Assembly: GCA_021775655.1 (NCBI GenBank)
Contig: JAJFHK010000026.1
Location: 1-5,972, forward strand
DNA: 5,972 nt
Direction: 5' to 3'
DNA from: Filomicrobium sp.
GTDB lineage: Bacteria > Pseudomonadota > Alphaproteobacteria > Rhizobiales > Hyphomicrobiaceae
The position numbers were made by a program, and so were the translations under genes. The notes beneath the pieces are model-generated. The model was not told the origin of the DNA. It did not search any database and worked only from the letters and a program-made list of their open reading frames with translations. Every line of letters starts with the position of its first letter. Within the stretch, counting starts at the first letter, position 1. This document shows positions 1 through 5,972 of this stretch, piece after piece.

Positions 1-87
1 AGTGGCGGTCGTCCCGCTGAAAAAATCGTATCCGGCAAGGTCGAGATTCTGGCCGATGCCGTTGGTTTCCAAAAATCAGTCGTTTAA
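1..87 (+). CDS. C-terminal end of an unidentified protein (partial)
   Basis: Frame 1 is open from the first base to a TAA at 85-87, giving 28 residues that begin SGGRPAEKIV and end GFQKSVV. The composition (alternating charged and hydrophobic residues, no low complexity) is consistent with a real protein tail. The only other support is the open frame running in from the window edge. I do not recognise the family and assign no function. No hairpin with a T-run follows the stop within about 100 bases, so its terminator is not obvious. It could also be a chance open frame, since 28 codons is short. Confidence 0.4.
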   Translation, partial: SGGRPAEKIVSGKVEILADAVGFQKSVV

Positions 88-300
88 GTGCCGACCTCTA
101 ATGCGGGATATGGTTCGTTATCTCCAGTAATATCGGAAAAATGAATGCCTATTCGATCTTTTAAGGATGTGCCGATGCTTCAGTTCAATGCCGCGCGCAG
201 AAATTGCTATCGCGTGCCACCGCTAACCCGGCTGGACTGTAATGCATGAAAGAATTTTGAAATGTTCGCTGTCGCGCCAGGAACTTTGATTGCAATAATT

Positions 301-334
301 TGCCGGCTGCCGGCTGCCGGCTGCCGGCTGCCGG
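301..334. repeat. Perfect heptanucleotide tandem repeat, unit TGCCGGC
   Basis: Four complete copies of TGCCGGC (301-328) are followed by six bases of a fifth copy (329-334), with no mismatch. Each unit contains the palindrome GCCGGC, so the array is self-complementary. It is also bracketed by AATTT (297-301) and AAATT (335-339), which are complementary, so the whole 297-339 segment can fold back on itself with an AT-rich base to the stem and one bulged G at 302. It lies outside any gene I can call. Such short arrays can change copy number by replication slippage, but nothing here shows that this one does. Confidence 0.9.
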
Positions 335-415
335 AAATTTCAGTCTGCCGATTATAGGTATTGCCGCAAACGGGTGTTGGAAAGTTTCTTAGAGTAAAAG
401 TCTAATAGTAATGGG

Positions 416-442
416 CAAACAAAACCCCCGCAGTTCTGGGGG
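416..442 (-). terminator. Probable Rho-independent terminator of the small exported-protein gene
   Basis: Read on the minus strand this is CCCCC, an 8-base loop, GGGGG, then TTTTGTTTG. It is a short all-GC stem with a T-rich tail, the standard form of an intrinsic terminator. It sits 82 bases beyond the stop of the minus-strand gene at 525-818 and is correctly oriented for it. On the plus strand the hairpin is not followed by T residues, so it should work in only one direction. A longer alternative stem shares the same distal arm: CCCCCGCA (425-432) pairs perfectly with TGCGGGGG (455-462) and ends at the same T-tract. Confidence 0.65.
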
Positions 443-524
443 TGACCCATGAAGTGCGGGGGAGGACGGCCGTTTCGTTGAGGAGGTCACGTTGAAAGCG
501 GCCGATCAAAGAGTCGTGTTGGGT

Positions 525-818
525 TTAGCGTTTGGCGCACTGGGCGAGCTGCTGATCGCGTTCTTGGGCGGCGCTCTTCCATTCATCGGGCGCAACACCC
601 TTGCACCACTGAAGATGGCGTCCGAGGTCGGCATGCCAGGCAATTCCGTCGAAGCCGCACTTCAGGCGCTCATTGTCCTGCTGTTGCTTGAGGGCGGTTG
701 CTGCATACCACTGGCATGTTCCTTGGGCCTGCGCGGATGCGACAAGTCCAAGCTGACCGGCAACGGCAGCAACTACGATGAGAGCTTTGCGTGTCGAGAG
801 CACCTTGATAATCTCCAT
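525..818 (-). CDS. Small exported four-cysteine protein of unknown function
   Basis: The product is 97 residues. The N-terminus has a basic stretch (K5, R10, K11), a hydrophobic core at about 12-27 and a probable signal peptidase I site ending A-Q-A at 29-31, leaving a mature part of about 66 residues. The mature part has four cysteines (35, 54, 72, 94), enough for two disulfides, and tryptophans at 37, 61, 71 and 80; the rest is polar and helical-looking with several Gln-rich stretches. I recall similar short QWY...QQQ...LKCG...W proteins in rhizobial genomes, all uncharacterised, so I give no function. Periplasmic or secreted location is an inference from the signal peptide. The ATG at 818 has GAGGA almost touching it; a GTG at 803-801 (residue 6) is better spaced behind GGAG and would still leave a full signal peptide. 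It is transcribed divergently from recQ and followed by a plausible terminator, so it is probably a single-gene unit. Confidence 0.72.
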   Translation of the reverse strand: MEIIKVLSTRKALIVVAAVAGQLGLVASAQAQGTCQWYAATALKQQQDNERLKCGFDGIAWHADLGRHLQWCKGVAPDEWKSAAQERDQQLAQCAKR

Positions 819-1225
819 TCCTCGGCTCTGGTCGGCAATTGCCGTCCGATTGAGCCCACCTCTTGTTGCGGACTGGGCCGTCCTGTCGCCACTTTATCCA
901 ACCATCGCCGGTTGAGACCCGAGAAAGCGACCAGTTGGGGCATTCTTTTTCGTCGCGGAATGCCAAAAAGCATCACCTCATGCCAGCAAACTAGCAAAAG
1001 CGATATGAACCCGCACTGAATGGGTTTCCGTCGGTAACAATAGGGGAAATGGGCCCTTTCCGTGCCCGATCGGGGGCTTGGTAGTGCACAGTGTAGCAAC
1101 CCGGTCACGGGCTGGTTTCCTAGGTTTGGATTGTTCACGGTTGATCGCCGGGGTCAGGCAGCCTCCCAACAACGAATCGCCTTAGGTTCGGTTCGTCGAT
1201 ACCCTACCGAATTCAGCGAGATCAA
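819..1225. other. Divergent intergenic region upstream of recQ
   Basis: These 407 bases separate the start of the minus-strand exported-protein gene from the start of recQ and must carry the promoters for both. I could not identify a convincing -35/-10 pair for either. Visible structure includes a 7-base inverted repeat GGCATTC (939-945) and GAATGCC (958-964), a short dyad AACCC (1008-1012) and GGGTT (1022-1026), and the 10-base palindrome CCCGATCGGG (1065-1074). Open frames here are short, overlap one another and lack recognisable protein features, so I call no gene. Confidence 0.55.
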
Positions 1226-3409
1226 ATGCCCGCCGCTTCCCAACGAGATATGGATGAGACGTTGCTGCTTGCCGATGCCCAGCGCATTCTACAGAGCGTG
1301 TTTGGTTACAAGGCATTCCGCTCGCACCAGGAAGGCATCATCGGCGCGCTTATCGGCGGCGGGGACTGTCTGGCGTTGATGCCGACGGGCGGGGGAAAGT
1401 CGTTATGCTACCAGATTCCCTCGCTGGTCCGGAGTGGAACGGGTATTGTCGTTTCGCCTCTGATCGCGCTGATGCAGGACCAGGTCGATGCGTTGAAAGA
1501 GCTTGGCGTCAAGGCGGCGTTCCTCAATTCGAGTCTGAGTTTTCCAGAGCAGATTGAGGTCGCCGACCGACTGCGTGCCGGGACACTTGACCTTCTTTAT
1601 GTTGCGCCGGAGCGACTGGTGCAGGAACGCATGCTGGACCTTCTCTCGGCGTGCGAAATTTCGCTGTTCGCTATCGATGAAGCGCATTGCGTTTCGCAGT
1701 GGGGACACGACTTTCGCCCCGAGTATCAACGATTGCGAATCCTCGCCGAACGCTTTCCAAGCGTACCGCGGGTGGCGTTGACTGCAACGGCCGACGAGCG
1801 CACACGCGAAGAGATCGTGCGTGAATTGAAACTTGAGTCGGCAGCGCGGTTTGTTGCCAGTTTCGACCGGCCCAATATCCGATATCGCATTGCCGAACTT
1901 GGCGGCACTTCGGCGCGCGAGAAGCTTTGGCAGTTTTTAGCTGCCGAGCATGCCGAAGACGCCGGAATCGTCTATTGCCTGTCACGGCGCGGCGTCGAGG
2001 AGACGGCTGCTTGGCTGACCCGCAAGGGGCGAACGGCATTGCCATATCATGCCGGCCTGCCTGCGGATCAGCGCGCCAAGACTCAGGCACGGTTCCTGGC
2101 CGAGGATGGCGTCATTATTTGCGCTACCATCGCGTTCGGTATGGGTATCGATAAGCCGGACGTGCGCTTTGTTGCCCACCTCAATTTGCCGAAGTCGGTC
2201 GAGGCCTACTACCAGGAAACCGGCCGCGCGGGCCGTGATGGCGACCCAGCCGACGCTTGGATGGCATACGGCCTTCAAGACATCATTCAGCAGCGACAAT
2301 GGATTGAATCGGGCGAGGGATCGGAAATACATAAGCGTGTCCAGCGTCAAAAGCTCGACGCGCTGATCGGGCTTGCCGAAATGGTTGGTTGCCGCCGCCA
2401 GCCGCTGCTTGCCTACTTCGGCGAAACGCTGTCGGAGCCTTGCGGGAACTGCGACAACTGCCTGGAGCCGCCAACGACGATCGACGGTACGGTTGCCGCA
2501 CAAAAGGCACTCTCTGCGGTCTACCGCACTGGGCAACGGTTTGGTGTCGGCTATCTCGTCGATATCCTGACAGGCAAGGAGAATGAGCGAGCGATTTCTA
2601 ACAACCACGATAAACTTGCGGTGTTCGGCGTTGGCAACGATCTTGATGCTGCCGCGTGGCGCAACCTTTACCAGCAGCTCGTAGCCGCTGGGCACCTCGT
2701 AGGAGACGGCGAGGGTTATGGGACGCTGCAGCTCACGGAGTCGGCGCGGCCCTTGTTGCGCGGCGAGTCGACATTTCGAATGCGCGAAATAAAGAAGGTG
2801 ATCGGTCGTGGTTCACGATCGGGGAAACGAGGTGAGCGTACGAAGCCTGCTGCGGTACCGCCGCAGAACGCAGCGCTTTATGAAGAGTTGAAGCAGTTGC
2901 GTGCGCGATTGGCGGCCGATGCCAAAGTACCGCCTTACGTTATCTGCCATGATCGAACGCTCTTGGAGCTTGCCGACAAGCGGCCTGCGAACAAGATGGC
3001 ACTCGCCGACATCACCGGGCTTGGTACCGTCAAGATCAAGCGTTATGGCGACGAGCTATTGGGAGTCGTTGCCGGCAAGCCGAAACACCCGCTTTTGAAT
3101 AACAAGTTTTCCGCAACGATCAACGCGACACTTGCACTTCATCTTGAAGGGTTCGACGCTGAAACCATCGCGGCGAAGCGTGAGGTGCAGCTTGCGACGA
3201 TATACGGACACTTTGCCGATGCAATCGAAGCGGGACTTTTGACATGTGACGATGTCTTGTTGCTCGAACCTCAGGATCTCGATTCGATTCACACGGCCTT
3301 CGAGACATGCGAGACGCTTGAATCGGGGAAGCTTGGTCCAGCGCACGCGGCCCTTGATGGTCGGTTTGATCTGGGATTGCTTAAATGCATTCTCGCGGAA
3401 CTGGTTTAG
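1226..3409 (+). CDS. recQ: ATP-dependent DNA helicase RecQ
   Basis: A complete 727-residue RecQ, a 3'-5' helicase of recombinational repair and stalled-fork processing that acts on DNA in the cytoplasm. In order: FRSHQ motif 0 at 31-35; Walker A PTGGGKS at 53-59 with K58; motif Ia near 76-86; DEAH box at 151-154 followed by the aromatic-rich SQWGHDF loop at 157-163; TATA motif III at 187; motif IV near 247-254; [11 protein letters not shown] at 302-312; arginine-finger motif [11 protein letters not shown] at 331-339. Zinc ligands C389, C406, C409 and C412 have the 17-3-3 spacing I recall for E. coli RecQ. A winged-helix region follows at about 420-515 and an HRDC domain at about 549-617. The last hundred residues form an extra helical, HTH-like region, making it longer than E. 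coli RecQ (about 610). The start is uncertain: ATG 1226 has only a weak GCGAG upstream, and ATG 1250 (residue 9) would match typical N-termini better. No key residue is missing. Confidence 0.97.
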   Translation: MPAASQRDMDETLLLADAQRILQSVFGYKAFRSHQEGIIGALIGGGDCLALMPTGGGKSLCYQIPSLVRSGTGIVVSPLIALMQDQVDALKELGVKAAFLNSSLSFPEQIEVADRLRAGTLDLLYVAPERLVQERMLDLLSACEISLFAIDEAHCVSQWGHDFRPEYQRLRILAERFPSVPRVALTATADERTREEIVRELKLESAARFVASFDRPNIRYRIAELGGTSAREKLWQFLAAEHAEDAGIVYCLSRRGVEETAAWLTRKGRTALPYHAGLPADQRAKTQARFLAEDGVIICATIAFGMGIDKPDVRFVAHLNLPKSVEAYYQETGRAGRDGDPADAWMAYGLQDIIQQRQWIESGEGSEIHKRVQRQKLDALIGLAEMVGCRRQPLLAYFGETLSEPCGNCDNCLEPPTTIDGTVAAQKALSAVYRTGQRFGVGYLVDILTGKENERAISNNHDKLAVFGVGNDLDAAAWRNLYQQLVAAGHLVGDGEGYGTLQLTESARPLLRGESTFRMREIKKVIGRGSRSGKRGERTKPAAVPPQNAALYEELKQLRARLAADAKVPPYVICHDRTLLELADKRPANKMALADITGLGTVKIKRYGDELLGVVAGKPKHPLLNNKFSATINATLALHLEGFDAETIAAKREVQLATIYGHFADAIEAGLLTCDDVLLLEPQDLDSIHTAFETCETLESGKLGPAHAALDGRFDLGLLKCILAELV

Positions 3410-3447
3410 TTGGTCCGTCCTAAATTCGTTGTGGTTCGTGAGCGGAC

Positions 3448-3455
3448 AAGGAGGG
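3448..3455 (+). promoter_or_regulatory. Strong ribosome binding site (AAGGAGGG) after recQ
   Basis: AAGGAGGG lies 39 bases after the recQ stop and is the best Shine-Dalgarno match next to any plus-strand gene here. No ATG follows at normal distance. The in-frame options for the transporter are a GTG at 3468 (12 bases beyond the site) and an ATG at 3483 (27 bases beyond). A GTG at 3457, out of frame, opens only a four-codon frame whose TGA (3469-3471) overlaps the GTG at 3468. The site probably serves the transporter gene, which favours the 3468 start. Confidence 0.5.
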
Positions 3456-3482
3456 CGTGGCAAGGTTGTGACCCTGGCTGCC

Positions 3483-5393
3483 ATGCCGGAGCGAGCTGGG
3501 CCCGGGTCGGTCGCATCGTTCCAAGACTTTGTGCTAAGGACGGTCAGAAAACTTTCGTTCCAGATTCAAGTGTCCTCAGGCAGGTGTGCCGTCAACGAAA
3601 CGCAAACGAGCGCCACGACCCCATTGGAACCTCACGAACTCACCGTTCGGGCGGTTTTGACAGGAATGGTGACAGGTGCGTTGCTGACTCCATGCAACGT
3701 ATATAGCGGCCTCAAGATCGGCTGGACATTCAACATGTCGGTGGGGGCCGGCTTGATTGGCTTGGCAATTTGGTCGGCTGCTGCAAACGTCTTCGGCACG
3801 CGCCCCTGGTCGTTGCGCGAAAACAATATCAACCAGACCGCAGCTTCCGCATCCGCTTCCATCATCTCTGCCGGTCTCGCCGCTCCGATTCCAGCGCTTG
3901 CACTCCTTACGGGCCAGACATTACCGCTTCACGTTTTGTCTGTCTGGCTATTGGTGGTCAGCCTTTTAGGCGTTGTCGTCGCTGCCGGATTGCGTCACCA
4001 GCTCCTCGTGCGCGAGCGGCTTCATTTTCCGTCTGGGGTTGTTACCGCTGAAACCATGACCGATATCCACGCCGGTGGCGCGGAGGCCGGCGCACGTATC
4101 CGGCTTCTTGGATTGATGGCCGCATTCAGTGCCAGCTTGAAATCTTTGGTAACGGCTTATGGTATTGGGCCAATTGCCCCGGCGCTGCGATGGGACCTGA
4201 TCGTGGCGGGTGGCAAACCAGTCAAGTTGACGGCGATGAACCTTGGGGTTGCACTAGACCCGTCCCTCCTCATGGTTGGCGGTGGCGCCATCGCTGGCTT
4301 GCGCATAGGCGTATCGATTCTTTTCGGTGCGGCTATTGCGTGGTGCTTCCTAGCGCCGATGGTTCTGGAGTACGGCTGGGCAAAGCCTGGCACGTCGTCG
4401 GGCGTATGGTTTGGTCCTCTCGTTGAATGGCTGCTATGGCCCGGCGCGACTTTAATGGTGACGGCCGCGCTAACGGCGTTTTTGATCTCTGTCGCGCGTG
4501 CATTGGCGCGAAGAGGCATCAAGAAAAAACGCGATTACAGCAGTCCCAGTGGTGATAGCGATGTCGTTCACCACACGTTTAATACGAATGCTCTCTGGTT
4601 CTCGTTCATTTGTGTGATGATCACCGTCGTGGTCGCGCAGACGATGATTTTCTCCATTGGGCTCTTCGAAGCCGTTCTGGCGGTCGGCCTGAGTTACGTC
4701 CTGGCGATTGTCGCGGCTCGGGTTTCTGGTGAGACCGCAATTACGCCGATTGGCGCTCTTGGAAAGATAACGCAGCTTACCTTTGGTGCGATTTCACCCG
4801 GCCAGATGACGACCAATCTGATGACTGCCAACGTGACTGGTGGCGCTGCGGGGCAATGTGCCGATCTGATGCATGATCTCAAGACAGGACAACTGATCGG
4901 CGCCAATCCCTCGTTTCAGTTGATTGCGCAGGTCTTTGGCATCCTGACCGGATCGCTCGTTGGGGCTATCACCTATCTTGTTCTCATTCCGTCTCCCCAG
5001 ACGCAACTCGTCACTGCGGAATGGCCTGCGCCGGCGGTCGCCACTTGGAAAGCAGTTGCTGAAGTCTTGTCGGAAGGCATTGCCTCAATGCCCACTGGCA
5101 CCGTTTTCGCCATGACAATTGCCGGTATGGCAGGAATTGCATTGGCTGTCCTTGAGGCGTGGCTGCCGGAAGAACGTAAGCACTTCGTCCCGAGCGGCTC
5201 CGCCATGGGGTTGGGCTTCGTCATTCCCGCCTGGAATTCGTTGTCACTTTTTTCCGGGGCAATATTGGCCGCCGCGTTCACCTGGGCCTATCCGGGGATC
5301 GCAAAGAAGCGTCTGGTCGTCATTGCCGCCGGACTCATTGTTGGAGAAAGCCTGGCGGGCGTTGGCGGGGCGCTGTGGAGCATGCTTCACTGA
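3483..5393 (+). CDS. OPT-family (oligopeptide transporter) integral membrane protein
   Basis: From the ATG at 3483 this is 636 residues, very hydrophobic, with roughly 14-16 candidate membrane helices. OPT-family landmarks are NVYSGLKIG (72-80), the NNINQTAASASAS segment (114-126), the LHFPSGVVTAE loop (180-190), TPIGALGKITQL (421-432), the conserved NLMTANVTGGAAGQCADLMH block (445-464) leading to DLKTGQLIGA, and FVPSGSAMGLG (568-578) before the last helices. The family imports oligopeptides or metal chelates, probably driven by protons; the substrate here cannot be read from sequence. A charged, non-hydrophobic linker at about 343-362 divides the protein into two halves. The true start is uncertain: the open frame reaches back into recQ, but a start at 3246 would overlap recQ by 164 bases. 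GTG 3468 has the strongest upstream RBS, and GTG 3570 would begin nearer the first conserved block (residue 52). The gene follows recQ by 73 bases with no visible terminator and precedes an amidase gene by 29 bases, so it is probably co-transcribed with the amidase. Confidence 0.9.
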   Translation: MPERAGPGSVASFQDFVLRTVRKLSFQIQVSSGRCAVNETQTSATTPLEPHELTVRAVLTGMVTGALLTPCNVYSGLKIGWTFNMSVGAGLIGLAIWSAAANVFGTRPWSLRENNINQTAASASASIISAGLAAPIPALALLTGQTLPLHVLSVWLLVVSLLGVVVAAGLRHQLLVRERLHFPSGVVTAETMTDIHAGGAEAGARIRLLGLMAAFSASLKSLVTAYGIGPIAPALRWDLIVAGGKPVKLTAMNLGVALDPSLLMVGGGAIAGLRIGVSILFGAAIAWCFLAPMVLEYGWAKPGTSSGVWFGPLVEWLLWPGATLMVTAALTAFLISVARALARRGIKKKRDYSSPSGDSDVVHHTFNTNALWFSFICVMITVVVAQTMIFSIGLFEAVLAVGLSYVLAIVAARVSGETAITPIGALGKITQLTFGAISPGQMTTNLMTANVTGGAAGQCADLMHDLKTGQLIGANPSFQLIAQVFGILTGSLVGAITYLVLIPSPQTQLVTAEWPAPAVATWKAVAEVLSEGIASMPTGTVFAMTIAGMAGIALAVLEAWLPEERKHFVPSGSAMGLGFVIPAWNSLSLFSGAILAAAFTWAYPGIAKKRLVVIAAGLIVGESLAGVGGALWSMLH

Positions 5394-5422
5394 CCTGAAA
5401 ACGGTGTGAAAGGATTACTACA

Positions 5423-5972
5423 ATGGCCGTCTCCGCTCACACGATCCACCGGCGGCATTGCCATCATGTTTGGGATCGTTCTCTCGCCCCGATCCTCACT
5501 GTTGCATCGGGCGAACGTATCACTTTCGATGTGACCGATGCGTCTTCGGGCCAGATCACACCGGACGCAACCGCTGCGGTTTTTGCCAACTATGACAGCG
5601 CACGCGTGAACCCGGTAACCGGACCGGTCTATGTCGAGGGAGCCGAACCCGGTGATGTCCTGGTGGTATCGTTGGATGGATATGCGCCTTCGGGCTGGGG
5701 TTGGACCGCGATCATCCCGGGTTTCGGGCTCCTGGCAGATGATTTCAAAGAGCCTGCACTGCTACATTGGAACTACGACCCGACCGGCAGTGAGCCGCTT
5801 CTTTTCGGCAATACAGCGAGAATACCTCTGGCTCCATTCACCGGGACAATCGGCGTCTCGCCGGCTGAACCAGGCAAGCATTCCATCATTCCGCCCCGGC
5901 GCGTAGGCGGTAATATGGATGTGCGTGATCTCGTCTCCGGAAGCGTCTTGTATTTGCCCGTTGAAGTTCCGG
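5423..5972 (+). CDS. Acetamidase/formamidase family protein (N-terminal part, runs off window)
   Basis: ATG at 5423 is preceded by AAAGGA (5409-5414) at a spacing of 8, and the frame stays open for 183 codons to the window edge. Family members are commonly 300-400 residues, so perhaps half is present. Recognisable blocks of the FmdA/AmdA family are an N-terminal H-x-V-W (14-17), NPVTGPVYVEGAEPGDVL (63-80), PFTGTIGVSP (138-147), PPRRVGGNMD (157-166) and GSVLYLPV (173-180). The GGNMD segment is part of the conserved core that I believe contributes an acidic metal or catalytic ligand; that assignment is from memory. The family hydrolyses small amides such as formamide or acetamide to ammonia and the carboxylic acid, in the cytoplasm; no signal peptide is seen. 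The exact substrate is unknown. It lies 29 bases after the OPT transporter stop, which suggests one transcript and a shared role in taking up and deamidating a nitrogen compound. Confidence 0.92.
   Translation, partial: MAVSAHTIHRRHCHHVWDRSLAPILTVASGERITFDVTDASSGQITPDATAAVFANYDSARVNPVTGPVYVEGAEPGDVLVVSLDGYAPSGWGWTAIIPGFGLLADDFKEPALLHWNYDPTGSEPLLFGNTARIPLAPFTGTIGVSPAEPGKHSIIPPRRVGGNMDVRDLVSGSVLYLPVEVP

Larger units (their letters stand above)
88..524. other. Gene-free intergenic region with repeat and hairpins
   Basis: I see no credible gene in these 437 bases on either strand. The stretch from about 90 to 420 is visibly more AT-rich than the surrounding genes, as expected for intergenic DNA. 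It contains the heptamer array at 301-334, a weak small dyad (TTAGA at 389-393 and TCTAA at 401-405), and the GC-rich inverted repeats at 425-462. A good-looking AGGAGG at 481-486 precedes a TTG at 492, but the frame it opens runs antisense to the small exported-protein gene and is not believed. The left part is presumably the 3' flank of the gene ending at 87; the right part is the 3' flank of the minus-strand gene. Confidence 0.6.

Noticed and set aside
301..334. Possible CRISPR array.
   Set aside because: The unit is 7 bases and directly contiguous, with no spacers. It is a simple tandem repeat.
492..1019. A 175-residue plus-strand frame starting TTG at 492 behind a perfect AGGAGG (481-486).
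   Set aside because: It lies antisense to the small exported-protein gene, and its second half is low-quality sequence rich in Cys, Ser, Arg and Pro with no recognisable fold. The hydrophobic N-terminal half is explained as the complement of the real gene. The ribosome-site match is noted but probably chance.
1065..1074. Palindrome CCCGATCGGG as an operator or terminator.
   Set aside because: It is short, has no loop and no T-run, and palindromes of this size arise by chance in GC-rich DNA. There is no evidence of a regulator that binds it.
773..1172. Overlapping minus-strand frames between the exported-protein gene and recQ.
   Set aside because: They overlap one another and the start of the called gene, are rich in Arg, Pro and Ser, and show no signal peptide, domain or good ribosome site.
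1982..2695. A 237-codon open frame on the minus strand inside recQ.
   Set aside because: It is fully opposite strongly conserved RecQ coding sequence, and its translation shows no domain. Long antisense frames are common opposite GC-rich genes.
3246..3482. N-terminal extension of the OPT transporter back to an ATG at 3246.
   Set aside because: It would overlap the recQ end by 164 bases, and the extra residues are arginine- and serine-rich out-of-frame RecQ sequence unlike any transporter N-terminus.
5631..5906. A 91-codon plus-strand frame overlapping the amidase gene.
   Set aside because: The overlapping frame from 5423 carries several conserved acetamidase blocks across the same bases, so this one is a shadow.

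Overview
The window looks like chromosomal DNA from a proteobacterium, most likely an alphaproteobacterium of the Hyphomicrobiales (rhizobial) type. The taxonomic call is an inference. It rests on moderately high GC with GC-rich third codon positions, GTG/TTG-tolerant starts with mostly weak Shine-Dalgarno sites, and a short four-cysteine exported protein of a kind I associate with rhizobia and relatives. The RecQ resembles the long form of about 700 residues that is also seen in beta- and gammaproteobacteria, so the assignment stays open.

Layout, left to right. Positions 1-87 are the last 28 codons of an unidentified plus-strand gene. Positions 88-524 hold no gene. They carry a perfect heptanucleotide tandem repeat (301-334) and a GC-rich hairpin with a T-rich tail on the minus strand (416-442). 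That hairpin is well placed to terminate the minus-strand gene at 525-818, which encodes a 97-residue exported cysteine-containing protein of unknown function. Positions 819-1225 form the divergent intergenic region between that gene and recQ and contain a few dyads but no convincing promoter.

Positions 1226-3409 encode a complete RecQ DNA helicase with all the usual motifs, a zinc-binding and winged-helix region, an HRDC domain and an extra C-terminal helical region. After 73 bases come a complete OPT-family membrane transporter (about 3483-5393) and, 29 bases further on, the start of an acetamidase/formamidase-family amidohydrolase (5423 to the window edge). I see no terminator between recQ and the transporter gene.

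Functionally, the transporter and amidase look like a two-gene uptake-and-hydrolysis unit for an amide- or peptide-type nitrogen source, joined by close spacing and a good ribosome binding site. RecQ is a genome-maintenance protein with no obvious link to them beyond position. I found no mobile element, CRISPR array, defence system or RNA gene. The most unusual items are non-coding: the self-complementary heptamer repeat, the two mutually exclusive hairpins near 425-462, and the strong ribosome binding site downstream of recQ that is not followed by a well-spaced ATG.
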